Shown: positions 21,891 to 34,204, counted from the stretch's first letter. The stretch is DNA of 64,000 nucleotides from Siphonodentalium dalli (GCA_032622095.1 CP136069.1:83474958-83538957), one strand, 5' to 3'. Made by a program: numbers and translations. Notes: generated from the sequence alone by a model not told the origin.

Positions 21891-23607
21891 ATACATACGA
21901 TCATGAGTATGTAGGGGCGCCTGCGGCGCATAAGATACTATACGTGGCGGGATGGGGTGGTGGTGGCTGGTGGGTACATGCATACATACGATCATGAGTA
22001 TGTAGGGGCACCTGCGGCGCATAAGATAGTATGGGTGGCGCGATGGGGTGGTGGGTTGTAAACTTACATACATACGATCATGAGTATGTAGGGGCGCCTG
22101 CGGCGCATAAGATACTATGGGTGGCAGGATGGGGTGGTGGGTTGTTTACTTACATACATACGATCATGAGTATGTAGGGGCGCATAAGATACTATGGGTA
22201 GCAGGATGGGGTGGTTGGTGGGTCACTTACATACATACGATCATGAGTATGTAGTGGCGCCTGCAGCGCTTAAGATACTATGGGTGGCGGGATGGGGTGG
22301 TGGGTGGGTACTTACATACATACGATCATGGGTATGTAGGGGAGCCTGTGGTGCATAAGATACTATGGATGGCGGGATTGGGTGGTGGGTGGGTACTTAC
22401 ATACATACGATCATGAGTATGTAGTGGCGCCTGCGGCGCATAAGATACTATGGTTGGCGGGATGGGGTGGTGGGTGGGTACTTACATACAATCATGATAA
22501 TGTAGTGGCGCCTGCGACGCATGAGATACTATGCATGGCAGGATGGGGTGGTGGGTGGGTACTTACATACATACGATCATGGGTATGTAGGGGCGCCTGC
22601 GGCGATTAAGATACTATGGATGGCGGGATTGATGGTGTGTGGGTACTTACATACATACGATCATGAGTATGTAGACGCGGTTGCGACGCATAAGATACTA
22701 TGGGTGGCGGGATGGGGTGGTGGGTGGGTCACTTACATACATATGATCATGAGTATGTAGTGGCGCCTGTGGCGCATAAGATACTATGGATGGCGGGATT
22801 GGGTGGTGGGTGGGTACTTACATACATACGATCATGAGTGTGTAGTGGCACCTGCAGCGCATAAGATACTATGGGTGGCGGGATGGGGTGGTGGGTTGTT
22901 TACTTACATACATACATACGATCATGAGTATGTAGCCTGGGCGCCTGCGGCGCATAAAATACTATGGATGGCGGGATTGGGTGGTGGATGGGTACTTACA
23001 TACAATCATGAGTATGTAGTGGCGCCTGCGGCGCATAAGATACTATGGGTGGCGGGATGGGTTGGTGGGTGGGTACTTACATACGATCATGAGTATGTAG
23101 TGGCGCCTGCGGCGTATGAGATACTATGCATGGCGGGATGGGGTGGTAGGTGGGTCACTTACATACATACGATCATGAGTATGTAGTGGCGCCTGCGGCG
23201 CATTAGATACCATGAATGGCGGGATTGGGTGGTGGGTGGGTACTTACACACATACGATCATGAGTATGTAGTGGCGCCTGCGGCGCATTAGATACCATGA
23301 ATGGCGGGATTGGGTGGTGGGTGGGTACTTACATACGATCATGAGTGTGTAGTGGCGCCTGCGGCGCATTAGATACCATGAATGGCGGGATTGGGTGGTG
23401 GGTGGGTACTTACATACATACGATCATGAGTATGTAGTGGCACCTGCGGCGCATAAGATACTATGAGTGGCGGGATGGGGTGGTGGGTGGGTCACTTACA
23501 TACAAACGATCATGAGTAAGTAGTGGCGCCTGCGGCGCATAAGATACTATGGATGGCGGGATTGGGTGGTGGGTGGGTACTTACATACGATCATGGGGTG
23601 GTGGGTG
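21891..23607. repeat. Satellite B array 2
   Basis: Monomer by monomer collinear with array 1. It keeps the GGCGCCTGYGGCGC segment at three places where array 1 has only one GGCGC or GGCG (18063, 18228 and 18384 in array 1). Confidence 0.95.
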
Positions 23608-24070
23608 GGTACTTTAGTGTACGGTATCGATATTCCAACAAAAGTAGAGTTATTTGAATGTCCGGTATATGCAGGACATGGGCACACAGGGTGGTACAAG
23701 GGACATAGTCTGTACGTATTATTCTAAAAAATAGTATGCTTACTACCCAAGAGTATATTTATAGTAATATAGACAATATAATTGTGTAACAATTATAAAT
23801 GTAACTACACGGTATATGTGTGTTTTAGTAATAAATGTCAACCAAATGCAATATATTGAACTTTATAAGAGCAGTAAAATTCATCAGTCAAATAGTGTTG
23901 TACGGGACATGTCCCGTACAACACCCCAAAGTGTTGTACGGGACAATATCAATTTGAGTACTGAGAAAGGACAATGAGTTAGGTCTCATTTCTTGCTTGA
24001 TGGCTTATATACAGAGGCATTGAAACTGAAATATGGGTGATCATATGGCAAGTTGGTCTTTCTGGGACAG
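23608..24070. repeat. Linker b, unit 2, left part
   Basis: Matches 18893-19345, including the 30-bp palindrome near 23896 and the direct motif near 23931. It stops at CTGGGACAGAA, where the Helitron-like element is inserted. Confidence 0.93.
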
Positions 24071-26463
24071 AATGAAAGTGTCAATGACACTGTAGCTCAA
24101 CTTGGAAAGGGAATAATTTAATGTATTACAGTCAATGGAGCGATTAGGAATGTGGAAAGTTGAATGTCTAATACTAGTTTATAGACATGAAGAGAAAAGT
24201 AAAATCCAAGATGGCTGCTGGCGGCCATGTTTTCGGCCGAATGACCCCAAAATGATTGTATCCCATCTACATGTCATCGTTAACATCCATGACAAATTTT
24301 ATGACGATCAGACTAAAGGTACGACCTGTAGCCTATGCTAAAGAATTTAGTCATACAAAGAGTAAAATCCAATATTAACAACCATGACAAATTTCATGAT
24401 GATCAGACGAACAGTACGACCTGTGGCCCATGCTAATGGATTAAATTTTGAAATCCAAGATGGCCACTGGCGGCCATGTTTTTTGTCCGAATGACCCCAA
24501 AATGACTCGTTCCCATTTACATTCCAATTTCAACAGCCATGACAAATTTTATGATGATCAGACTAAATGTACGACCTGTAGCCCGTGCTAAAGGATTTAG
24601 TCATACAAAGAGTAAAATCAAAGATGGCTGCTGGCGGCCATGTTTTTCTGCCGAATGACCCCAAAATGACTCGTTCCCATTTACATTCCAATTTCAACAG
24701 CCATGACAAATTTTATGATGATCAGACTAAAGGTACGACCTGTAGCCCGTGCTAAAGGATTTAGTCATACAAAGAGTAAAATCAAAGATGGCTGCTGGCG
24801 GCCATGTTTTTCTGCCGAATGACCCCAAAATGACTCGTTCCCATCTACATGTCATTATTAACATTCACGACAAATTTTATGATGATCAGACTAAAGGTAC
24901 AACCTGTAGCCCGTGCTAAAGGATTTAGTCATACAAAGAGTAAAATCCAAGATGGCTGCTGGCGACCATGTTTTTTGGCCGAATGACCCCAAAATTACTC
25001 GTTCCCATCTACATGTCATTATTAACATTCACGACAAATTTTATGATGATCAGACGAACAGTACGACCTGTGGCCCGTGCTAATGGATTAAATTTTGAAA
25101 TCCAAGATGGCCACTGGCGGCCATGTTTATTGGCCGAATGACCCCAAAATTACTCGTTCCCATCTACATTCCAATTTCAACAGCCATGACAAATTTTATG
25201 ATGATCAGACTAAAGGTACGTCCTGTAGCCCGTGCTAAAGGATTTAGTCATACAAAGAGTAAAATCCAAGATGGCTGCTGGCGGCCATGTTTTTTGGCCG
25301 ATTGACCCCAAAATGACTCGTTCCCATCTACATGTCATTATTAACATTCTTGACAAATTTTTTGATGATCAGACTAAAAGTAGGACCTGTAGCCCGTGCT
25401 AAAGGATTTAGTCATACAAAGAGTAAAATCCAAGATGGCTGCTGGCGGCCATGTTTTTTGGCCGAATGACCCCAAAATTACTCGTTCCCATCTACATGTC
25501 AATATTAACATCCATGACAAATTTGATGATGATCAGACTAAAGGTACGACCTGTAGCCCGTGCTAAAGAATTTAGTCATACAAAGAGTAAAATCCAAGAA
25601 GGCTGCTGGCCGCCATGTTTTTTGGCCGAATGACCCCAAAATTACTCGTTCCCATCTACATGTCAATATTAACATCCATGACAAATTTCATGATGATCAG
25701 ACGAACAGTACGACCTGTGGCCCGTGCTAATGGATTGAATTTTGAAATCCAAGATGGCCGCTGGCGGCCGTGTTTTTTGTCCGAATGACCCCAAAATGAC
25801 TCGTTCCCATCTACATTCCAATTTCAACAGCCATGACAAATTTTATGATGATCGGACTAAAGGTACGACCTGTAGCCCGTGCTAAAGGATTTAGTCATAC
25901 AAAGAGTGAAATCAAAGATGCCTGCTGGCGGCCATGTTTTTTGGCCGAATGACCCCAAAATGACTCGTTCCCATCTACATGTCATTATTAACATTCTTGA
26001 CAAATTTTATGATGATCAGACTAAAAGTACGACCTGTAGCCCGTGCTAAAGAATTTAGTCATACAAAGAGTAAAATCCAAGATGGCTGCTGGCGGCCATG
26101 TTTTTGGGCCGAATGACCCCAAAATTACTCGTTCCCATCTACATGTCAATATTAACATCCATGACAAATTTCATGACGATCAGACAAACAGTACGCCCTG
26201 TAGCCCGTGCTAATGGATTGAATTTTGAAATGCAAGATGGCCACTGGCGGCCATGTTTTTTTACCGAATGACCCCAAAATTAATCATTCTGGTCTAAATG
26301 TTGATGTCAACAGCTATTACAAATTTCATAATGATCCGACCAAAGGTACGACCTGTAGACTGCATTGTTGACGCCTTACGTACACACGTACACACGCACA
26401 CACGGATGACGGACGACAAAGCCATGGCAATAGCTCAAACTTTACAAAGTAAAGTTGAGCTAA
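24071..26463 (+). mobile_element. Helitron-like non-autonomous element with internal 155-164-bp tandem array
   Basis: The left end TGAAAGTGTCAATGACACTG contains a hairpin and is followed by TAGCTCAACTTGG. The right end CAAACTTTACAAAGTAAAGT (hairpin ACTTTAC-AAA-GTAAAGT) is followed by TGAGCTA. Between them are about 13 monomers with AAGATGGCTGCTGGCGGCCA, GAATGACCCCAAAATGACTC and TACGACCTGTAGCCCGTGCT. They alternate between an ATTTAGTCATACAAAGAG subtype and a shorter ATTAAATTTTGAAATCCAAG subtype. A hairpin just before a CTA(A) end, internal tandem repeats and no clear target duplication resemble molluscan Helitron-derived repeats, but no Rep/helicase is present to prove the class. TAGCTCAACTT near the left end mirrors AAGTTGAGCTA at the right end. 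Confidence 0.7.
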
Positions 26464-26857
26464 AAATGGTTTAAAAAGTGTTGTACGGGACATTGATAAA
26501 GGGCCAAATTTTGGGATTGAAAAAATGCGTTTATCGGATATATAGTATAATTATTTCATTTCTATTCCATGAAATGTGTTCCCAGGTTACATTTACATAA
26601 TAACATTGCCAATCTTAATGTTTAAACAGTGCTTAATATGCAGGGTATACAATACAGGAAAAAAGAGAGTTATGTTTGGATTTTCACGTAGGAGATATAT
26701 GTCGATAAAAATCACACAAACAATCACATTTCAACCAAAACTATTTGAATGTTATTAGCCTTATATCAATACCTTAACTAAATGCCAACTGCTTTAGTCT
26801 AAAATACCTTTTCAATTTTCGGATATTTGCCTCTTATCTGGAGAATCGCCCTGCCCA
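26464..26857. repeat. Linker b, unit 2, right part
   Basis: Continues exactly where the insertion interrupted the unit (AAAATGGTTTAAAAAGTG). It has one GTGTTGTACGGGACA near 26478 and ends CTGGAGAATCGCCC. Confidence 0.93.
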
Positions 26858-27045
26858 GGGTGAATCCTCAATACCAGTTAACAGATGGGGTGAATCATCA
26901 ATACCAGTTAACAGATGGGGTGAATCCTCAATACCAGTTTAATAACAGATGGGGTGAATCCTCAATACCAGTTAACAGATGGGGTGAATCCTCACTACCA
27001 GTTAACAGATGGGGTGAATCCTCAATACCAGTTAACAGAGGGGGT
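26858..27045. repeat. Satellite A array 3, truncated, about six copies
   Basis: It opens exactly like array 2, including an AATCATCAATACC monomer second and a 34-bp monomer third. It then breaks off at AACAGAGGGGGTGAATGG. This is the start of a third unit. Confidence 0.93.
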
Positions 27046-27312
27046 GAATGGGGTCACTCCTTAGGGAGCCTTGCATATATAAGAGAATGAATCCACTGGC
27101 TTACAAGGTCAAGGTAAATATTGTTAGGCCAATGTATTCTCATATAATGCGAGGCACCCTATGGGAGCCACACATATATAGGAGACTGCACTGACCTACA
27201 AGGCAAGGCCAATGTCTTCTCTTATCTATGGGAGACTCACATATATAAGAGAATGCATTGGCACAGGGTTTTTCGCAAAATTTCAGGAAGCTCCAGTCAT
27301 GGAAGGATAACC
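27046..27312. mobile_element. Family A MITE, 5' end missing
   Basis: Two to three palindromic modules (GCATATATAAGAGAATG, CTCATATAATGCGAGGC, TATATAAGAGAATGCATTGG), the AATATTGTTAGGCCAATG block and the end AGCTCCAGTCATGGAAGG-ATAA. Confidence 0.7.
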
Positions 27313-27649
27313 GAAACTTACACTGAAAGTCAAGAGTTATTTTTAGTGGCATGAGATGTCAAAAACGTGAATGTTACATGAAGCACATCTGTGACACTCG
27401 AAAACGACATCAGTATTTAAAGTGACATTACATTGAAAGTAACAAAGTGGGCCAACTGCAGGTGGTTTGAAACTTGGGGAAACTTGTATATGAAATCTGT
27501 GCTTTGGTGATCAGTGGATAGCAGGGGTGTTTGATATAACCATGATAAAGTGGGGAGGGGGTAGATAGTTCATAATAGTGCAAGGTTTTTTAGTCACTTG
27601 AATAGCATATATTTCATTTACAACACTATTAAACAGGACAATATAACAG
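27313..27649. other. No feature recognised
   Basis: AT-rich, no convincing ORF or palindrome. Confidence 0.5.
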
Positions 27650-27837
27650 TTCTGTTTATCACATAATTAGTCCCTAAATCCAGCTCCATATTTATTAGCA
27701 AGACACACGTGTATTATTGGCACGATTGGTGATGTAAGATCTTTATAGCGAAATGATATCGATCAATATTATTATTATGTTAATTAGAATATAATTATGA
27801 TATTCAATTTGTGTTGCTTTATTTTAATTTAGTGTTG
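27650..27837. mobile_element. Family H dispersed repeat
   Basis: TTATCACATAATTAGTCCC, AAGACACACGTGTATTATTG and ATTATTATGTTAATTAGAAT in the same order as at 4561 and 10545. Confidence 0.6.
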
Positions 27838-29086
27838 ACCAAAGGATTTAGTCATGCAAAGAGTAAAATCCAAGATGGCTGCTGGTGGCCATGTTTTTTG
27901 GCCGAATGACCCCAAAATAACTCGTTCCCATCTACATGTCAATGTCAACAGCTGTAACGAATTTCATAATGATCTGACCAAAGGTACGACCTGTAGCCCG
28001 TGCCAAAGGATTTAGTCATGCAAAGAGTAAAATCCAAGATGGCTGCTGGTGGCCATGTTTTTTGGCCGAACGACCCAAAAATACATCGTTCCCATCTTCA
28101 TGTCAATATTAACATCCATGACAAATTTCATGATGATCAGACGAATAGTACGACCTGTAGCCCGTGCTAATGGATTTAATTTTGAAATCAAAGATGGCCG
28201 CTGGCGGCCATGTTTTTTTGCCGAATGACCCCAAAATGACTCGTTCCCATCTACATAACATTGTTAACATCCATGACATATTTCATGAAGATCCGACCAA
28301 AGGTACGACCTGTAGCCCGTGCCCAAGGATTTAGTCATGCAAAGAGTAAAATCCAAGATGGCTGCTGGCCCCAAAATGACTCGTTCCCATCTACATGTCA
28401 ATATTAACATCCATGACAAATTTCATGATAATCAGACGAAGAGTACGACATGTAGCCTGTGCTAATGGATTGGATTTTGAAATTCAAGATGGACGCTGGC
28501 GGCCATGTTTTTTTGCCGAATGACCCCAAAATGACTCGTTCCCATCTACATGTCAATGTCAACAGCCATGACAAATCTCATAATGATCCGACCAAAGGTA
28601 CGATCTGTAGCCCGTGCCAAAGGATTTAGTCATGCAAAGAGTAAAATCCAAGATGGCTGCTGGTGGCCATGTTTTTTGGCCAAATGACCCCAAAATGACT
28701 CGTTCCCATCTACATGACATTGTTAACATCCATGAAAATTTCATGAAGATCCGACCAAAGGTACGACCTGTAGCCCGTGCCAAAGGATTTAGTCATGCAA
28801 AGAGTAAAATCCAAGATGGCTGCTGGCCCTAAAATGACTCGTTCCCATCTACATGTCAATATTAACATCCATGACAAATTTCATGATAATCAAACGAAGA
28901 GTACGACCTGTAGCCTATGCTAATGGATTGGATTTTGAAATTCAAGATGGACGCTGGCGGCCATGTTTTTTTGCCGAATGACCCCAAAATGACTCGTTCC
29001 CATCTACATGTCAATGTCAACAGCCATGACAAATTTCATAATGATCCATGGCAATAGCTCAAACTTTACAAAGGAAAGTTGAGCTA
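27838..29086 (+). mobile_element. Second Helitron-like element array, 5'-truncated
   Basis: About eight monomers of the same 155-164-bp repeat (here ATTTAGTCATGCAAAGAG and AAGATGGCTGCTGGTGGCC), ending with CAATAGCTCAAACTTTACAA and AGTTGAGCTA at 29086. The left end is absent. Two internal units lack the segment between GGCTGCTGGCC and CCAAAATGACTC, and the same shortened form occurs twice, which shows local block duplication. Confidence 0.75.
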
Positions 29087-29768
29087 TAAAGGGATGGGAC
29101 TAAACATTTTCCCTCCAAGTCACATACAAGCGTCTCTTTCACTGAAACTATTTCCGCTGTGGAATTTACCTTTTTTTTTCTTCACAAAATGGATTCTCCC
29201 ATCAACTATAAAAGTATACCCAAAATCATTCAAATCTTATTTGGATGACAGAGATACAGGACACAAATATCCAGTGAATATGTAAATGACCTTCGATAAT
29301 TTTTGACAAAACTTCCCAATGGAAGAAGACAAATTTGTAGAAAAATTGTTTTATTTTATATATCTATACACAAAAAATTTATTTATTCACAAATAATTTC
29401 AAACCTAACAATAAATAACATATTCACAACACGAGCCACATATCTCGCTGTCTCATAAAAATTTCACCTGAAGAATGACTAAATGATAAATAATGATGAA
29501 ATAGTCATTGTCATATCGTTGCGTGTGTTAGGTTACTCCGGAGTACCTGTCCAGGAAACTGTACTATGGGGTACCTAATTTGGATAGTATGCACATGGAG
29601 TTTGGTTTGATCGTGGTTAGTGTTGTGAATGTTGTCTGATAGAGATTTAGTTATTACTTGATACATTGTATGCTAGTGAACATCTTTGAAAAAACGATGA
29701 TCACCATAAAATTAAAACGATTTAATGATAAGTATAAATTTCAATACTTGTGATCCCCTTCTGTCAAG
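29087..29768. other. No gene recognised
   Basis: Contains an AAATGGATTCTCCCATCAAC piece near 29187 related to the AAATGGATTCTCCCACTCAG family at 59190. The rest is AT-rich without features. Confidence 0.45.
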
Positions 29769-30084
29769 CAACACACCAAGCCTGCAAAAAGTGTGTCTGT
29801 CATTTGCAGAATGATGTCCCCAAAGGGTGAATGGGAGACCTAGGATCAGATTGAAGTTCCCCAGTTGAAGTAGGTGATGTTCACCCATGAGCCACCTCGA
29901 TTATGCATTTTATCTTCTGCAAATTAGGGGATATAGAAATTTCCCAGAAAGGAAAAAACTAACTAAAGAAATTTGTTGAGACCATACATACTTCTCAAAA
30001 GACAACGCATAAGCATCACTAAATTCACCCTTTGGGGACCTCATTCTACAAATAATACACATTATTTGCAAGCTTACAACACAC
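29769..30084. mobile_element. Family D MITE with 8-bp target duplication
   Basis: CAACACAC flanks both sides (29769-29776 and 30077-30084). The termini are CAAGCCTGCAAAAAGTGTGT and ACACATTATTTGCAAGCTTA. Outer-module sequence ATCTTCTGCAAATTAGGGGA is inside. Confidence 0.85.
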
Positions 30085-30254
30085 ACAACCTTGTTATACA
30101 CATTAATGTAGCATTACTGTTTGTAAGATGATTCGGGTGATAGAAAATAAAATATACTGATGATATGCACATGTTCACAAGCGTGTTCTCGCAGTTAAAA
30201 CATAACCACACTGAAATAAGATTTTATGTTATCAACACCATCAATATTTATTAA

Positions 30255-30490
30255 CAATTTCATGAGCTGAGCTGGTGCAGCATTAAAGATCCTGTGCTAG
30301 TTCAATCTCTTATATATGAGAGTCACACATATATAAGAGAATTCACTGGCTTACAAGTTTAAGGTAAATATTGTTAGGCCTTAGCAGAACGAGGTCCCCA
30401 GAGGGTGAATTTAGTGATACTAGCCCGTTATGCAGGATTCATTTCACTAAATTCACCCTCTGGGGACCTCATTCTGCAAATGACAGGCAC
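30255..30490. mobile_element. Family A fragment joined to a family D fragment
   Basis: Family A sequence (GCTGGTGCAGCATTAAAGAT, TTATATATGAGAGTCACAC, TATTGTTAGGCC) runs to about 30382. It passes directly into family D (GCAGAACGAGGTCCCCAGAG ... CTCTGGGGACCTCATTCTGC). Confidence 0.65.
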
Positions 30491-30644
30491 ATTAAATTCA
30501 GAATTGGTTTTAGGAACAATTGCCTCAGTAGCATCGTAACACTATGTAGAAATCAGTATTAGGAGCATGTACATATTGACATATAACTGAAAAAAGCGAA
30601 TCGCAGATAACTTTCTTTCATCTTGTTGAACTTGCATGAATGAT

Positions 30645-31043
30645 TTAACCCTTTACCCAACAGAAGGGCCATGTGCCAATGCATTCTCTTATATATGCGA
30701 GTCGACCATAGGTCGCCTCGCATATATAAGAGAATGCATTGGCTTGACACATTAAAAATTATAAAATTGTTAAAGAATGTAAGAAAAAATGGTAAAAAGT
30801 GTTAAAAAAAGATTTTTTTTAGGCCAATGCATTCTCTTATATATGCGAGGCGACCTATGGTCGACTCGCATATATAAGAGAATGCATTGGCACAGGGCTA
30901 ACTGTAACTATCACAATGTGGTCAAGGAGCCGGTTCCAATGATATCCATATTTGTATGGTTCTATTGAGACAGACCGAAGATATTTTAGGCTGTTGAAGC
31001 TTTATTTGGCCGGTTTTGGCCGGTTTGTTGGGTAAAGGGTTAA
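30645..31043 (+). mobile_element. Family B MITE, TTAA target, complete
   Basis: TTAA-CCCTTTACCCAACA at the left and TGTTGGGTAAAGGG-TTAA at the right are perfect inverse termini. Two palindromic modules (TATATATGCGAGTCGACCAT and its mirror form) enclose a TTAAAAATTATAAAATTG spacer. The right part has CAAGGAGCCGGTTCCAATGA and GGCTGTTGAAGCTTTATTTG. Copies are at 43513 (same orientation) and 46210 (inverted). Confidence 0.88.
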
Positions 31044-31571
31044 ACACATAAAATCAAACGATAAAATTTCACGATCTTTTTGTTCAATATTGGCTTATAT
31101 CATCCGCTGATCTCATCACTAATTTCTAATGTCTAACTTCAACTCAAACTTCATATGTATCTAAGTACTACAGTTTAATTTTATTTAAAGGTGCTTATAT
31201 CCTCCTAAACACGTTTTATATAGTTTCCGAGGTATAAAATAATAGATCTATATGAGTCGAAGACACATGTCCAGAAACGATTCTAGCAATTATTTATTTT
31301 ATTCTTACATAAAGCGATAATGAAGTGGGACATTTTTTTCGTTACCAGTTTTAGAATGAGCTATCGCACATAGACGAATGCGAGCAGTAAAATCTCCCAA
31401 ATTGATTGTATGTATATTATATCAGAAAATTTTAATTAAAATCAATATTAATTGGTAGCACCGTTTCCAGACAGGGGACTTCGATTCATATTTATCATTT
31501 ATATATCCAGGGAACTATATAAAACTTGTTATAAGAAGAGATAGACAATCTTTAACACAAATGAAACCTAT
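31044..31571. other. No feature recognised
   Basis: AT-rich. CCTAAACACGTTTTATATAG near 31204 resembles CCTAAATATGTTTCATATAG near 14034, so an old dispersed repeat may be present. Confidence 0.45.
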
Positions 31572-31827
31572 TTAACCCTTCCATGACTGTAGTTTCTTGA
31601 AAATTTGCGAAAACCATGTGCCAATGCATTGTCATATATATATATATATATGCGAGTCTCCCATTGGTAGCCTCGCATATATGAGAATACATTGGCCCAA
31701 CAATATTTACCTTGACCTTGTAAGCCAGTGCATTCTCTTATATATGCAAGGCTCCCTGTGGGAGATTTGCATATATAAGAGAATGCACAGGCACAGGAAC
31801 TTTAATGCCGCATCATGTAAGGTTTAA
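31572..31827. mobile_element. Family A MITE, complete
   Basis: TTAA-CCCTTCCATGAC at the left and GCATCATGTAAGG-TTTAA at the right. Two palindromic modules are separated by CCTAACAATATTTACCTTGA. Confidence 0.8.
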
Positions 31828-32305
31828 TATATTTCTGCTATTGAAATTAAAAGTAAAAGCATAACCTGCTTCTCTATCTGGTGTGCACATATTTCAAGTG
31901 GACGAAACCTGAATAACAGAAACAATGTTAGAATATTAACAATAACTGATAAATCAACTCAAAGATTTTAGACCAAATTTCTGCTATCATAATAAACCTT
32001 TAATAATGATGGTCCCTGCGTGTTCTTATATGCAGCAATATACACACAACTCTCTAAAACAAATATTTTTAGATCTTGAAATAAAAACTATCGAAACTTG
32101 TCACAAAATAATCTTAAACTTCATTTGGTCTGAATCATGAAATTACTATGGTGGTTTCCATGCCAATATTAAGCATGTAAACTGTTCATACCCCTTTGAT
32201 TGTATGTTTTGCTGGTGTAATTGACTGTAAATTCAGCAGTCGGTGAACATAGCCCGATGCAAACATATTTGAATTTAAAGATGTATTCAGATTTCCAGGC
32301 ACGGC
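31828..32305. other. No feature recognised
   Basis: AT-rich; no convincing gene. The open frame on the - strand at 32169-32561 is largely family D sequence. Confidence 0.45.
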
Positions 32306-32592
32306 TCAAAATATCATGCCGGACATTTGCAGAATGAGGTTCCCAGAGTGTGAATTTAGTGACGCTACCCCACACAATGCATAATTGAGGTAACCAATGG
32401 GTGCACATAACCATCTTGAAACTCAAATCTGAGACGGTCTCCCATAGCCGATGAGGCCTAAGCAGAATGAGGTCCCGAGAGGATGAATTTGGTGTCAGCA
32501 GAATGAGGTCCCCAAAGGATGAATTTGGTGACGGTAGCCCACCGGGGACCTCATTCTGCAAATGTCAAGCACCATATTTTGAGGTCTGGTTG
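32306..32592. mobile_element. Family D MITE
   Basis: GGACATTTGCAGAATGAGGT at the left and ACCTCATTCTGCAAATGTCA at the right, with an internal tandem doubling of CAGCAGAATGAGGTCC near 32460-32510. Confidence 0.75.
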
Positions 32593-32859
32593 CAGGTAAA
32601 TATATTTATTTTTTTTAGATTCTTGTGTATAAAATGAATCTTCTGATATTTCATTTGAAATTGAATTTTCTATGGATTTATTTCAAATTGTTTTGATGTT
32701 TTAGAGGACAACAAAAATTAAGGACAAGATATTCTTTGCTATTTTGGTGTATATAGGTCTAATTTATTTGTCATATTTGGTTTTCAACAGAACAAAGCAG
32801 AAAATGACAAATGAGAATTTGTTATAAGTTGTTGTTCAAGTCTGAGTTTAGTGTGCATG

Positions 32860-33245
32860 TCATAGCGGACTAGCATACTAAATTCGCCCTCTGGGGACCT
32901 CATTCTGATTTATAATAGGCCTCATCTTCTCTGGAAAGTTTCTTTGTTATAAAATTTCTATAGAAACTTCTTCACATAGATTCTATTTCTTTTTTAGTTT
33001 AGTTTCTCTATATCCCCAAATTGGCAGACGACACATTGCATAATCGAGGTTCCCAATGGGTGTACATCACAATATTCACCATTTGGGAAATTCAATCTGA
33101 GTCTATGTCTTCCGTAGTAGATGAGGCCATGCAGAGTGAGGTCCCCAGAGGGTGAATTTAGTGATGATAGCCCGCTATGCGGGATAGCGTCACTAAAGTC
33201 ACCCTCTGTGGACCTCATTCTGCAAACTACAGGCACACTAAACTC
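32860..33245. mobile_element. Family D elements, one fragment and one near-complete
   Basis: A right half (AAATTCGCCCTCTGGGGACC) is at 32879. A copy with outer module TATATCCCCAAATTGGCAGA and core GAGGTCCCCAGAGGGTGAAT ... TGTGGACCTCATTCTGCAAA spans 33000-33240. Confidence 0.7.
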
Positions 33246-33439
33246 AGGCATGTTGTTGTTATAACTGGAAGTCTGGCACCCTGAATGCATCTTTAAGATT
33301 AAAAATTGAACCATTTCATCATGTGGTTGCACAAAAATTCCCAAATAATGAGTGAAAGACATGAAGCTGTCAATAAGCACTTTAGCTATGAAAGCTACTG
33401 TTTGGCACAGAAAGTGTCATATATGTACAACGCCAGAGA

Positions 33440-33556
33440 TATAGCCATACGCCTCCGTAGATATAGCCAAACACAGCCATAAATATAGCCATATGCAGCT
33501 GTAAATACAGCCATACACAGCCGTAAATATAACCATACACAGCCATAGATATATAA
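33440..33556. repeat. About 24-bp tandem repeat
   Basis: The unit ATAGCCATACACAGCCATAA occurs about five times with substitutions (GCCGTAAATATA, GCAGCTGTAAATAC). Confidence 0.75.
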
Positions 33557-33977
33557 CTACGCCATGACATATTTAGTTTTGATTTTTCCACAATGGCAGC
33601 AGCACTCAGTTTGACCATGAGGACCTCCTATTGCCAGAAACGTATCCTAGGCAGGTGTTGGGTATATATTAACAGGTTTAGAATTAGGGTTTTCCCAAAA
33701 TTTTACGAGTAGGCTCAATGATTCGAAAATTTCAGTTGAAATTCAGAGAATAGCACGAGCAACGTCCGTTAGGGCTATAGAGGATGGGAACAAGTTTCTC
33801 ATCAGTCATAGCGATGCATATGTTATATACTGTGTAGGTTACCATATGCATACACACACATTCCAATTCATAATTATAAAGATACACAGAAAACTGTTTA
33901 CCAGTATATGACTTCAAGATTGTGTGTATCATCATCAAATAACTTCGAAATAACCTGAATGATATCACAGAGTAGAT

Positions 33978-34193
33978 TTAACCCTTTCAGTGCCAAGTCC
34001 GATTTTGGTATCAACCCATATTTCATTGATCTTTTTTTCAAATTTATTGATTATAATAATGTGATACATTGATGGAAAGAGCTCTAAGAGCTCTTTCCAT
34101 CAATGTATCACATTATTATAATCAATAAATTTGAAAAATGATCTAGGAAATATGGTTTGATACAAAAATCGGACTTGGCACTGAAAGGGTTAA
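33978..34193. mobile_element. Family J palindromic MITE, TTAA target
   Basis: TTAA-CCCTTTCAGTGCCAAGTCCG at the left and CGGACTTGGCACTGAAAGGG-TTAA at the right. The inner arms TTATAATAATGTGATACATT and AATGTATCACATTATTATAA meet at AGAGCTCTAAGAGCTCT. The whole 216 bp is one long nearly perfect hairpin. Confidence 0.88.
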
Positions 34194-34204
34194 AACTCAC
34201 ACAG

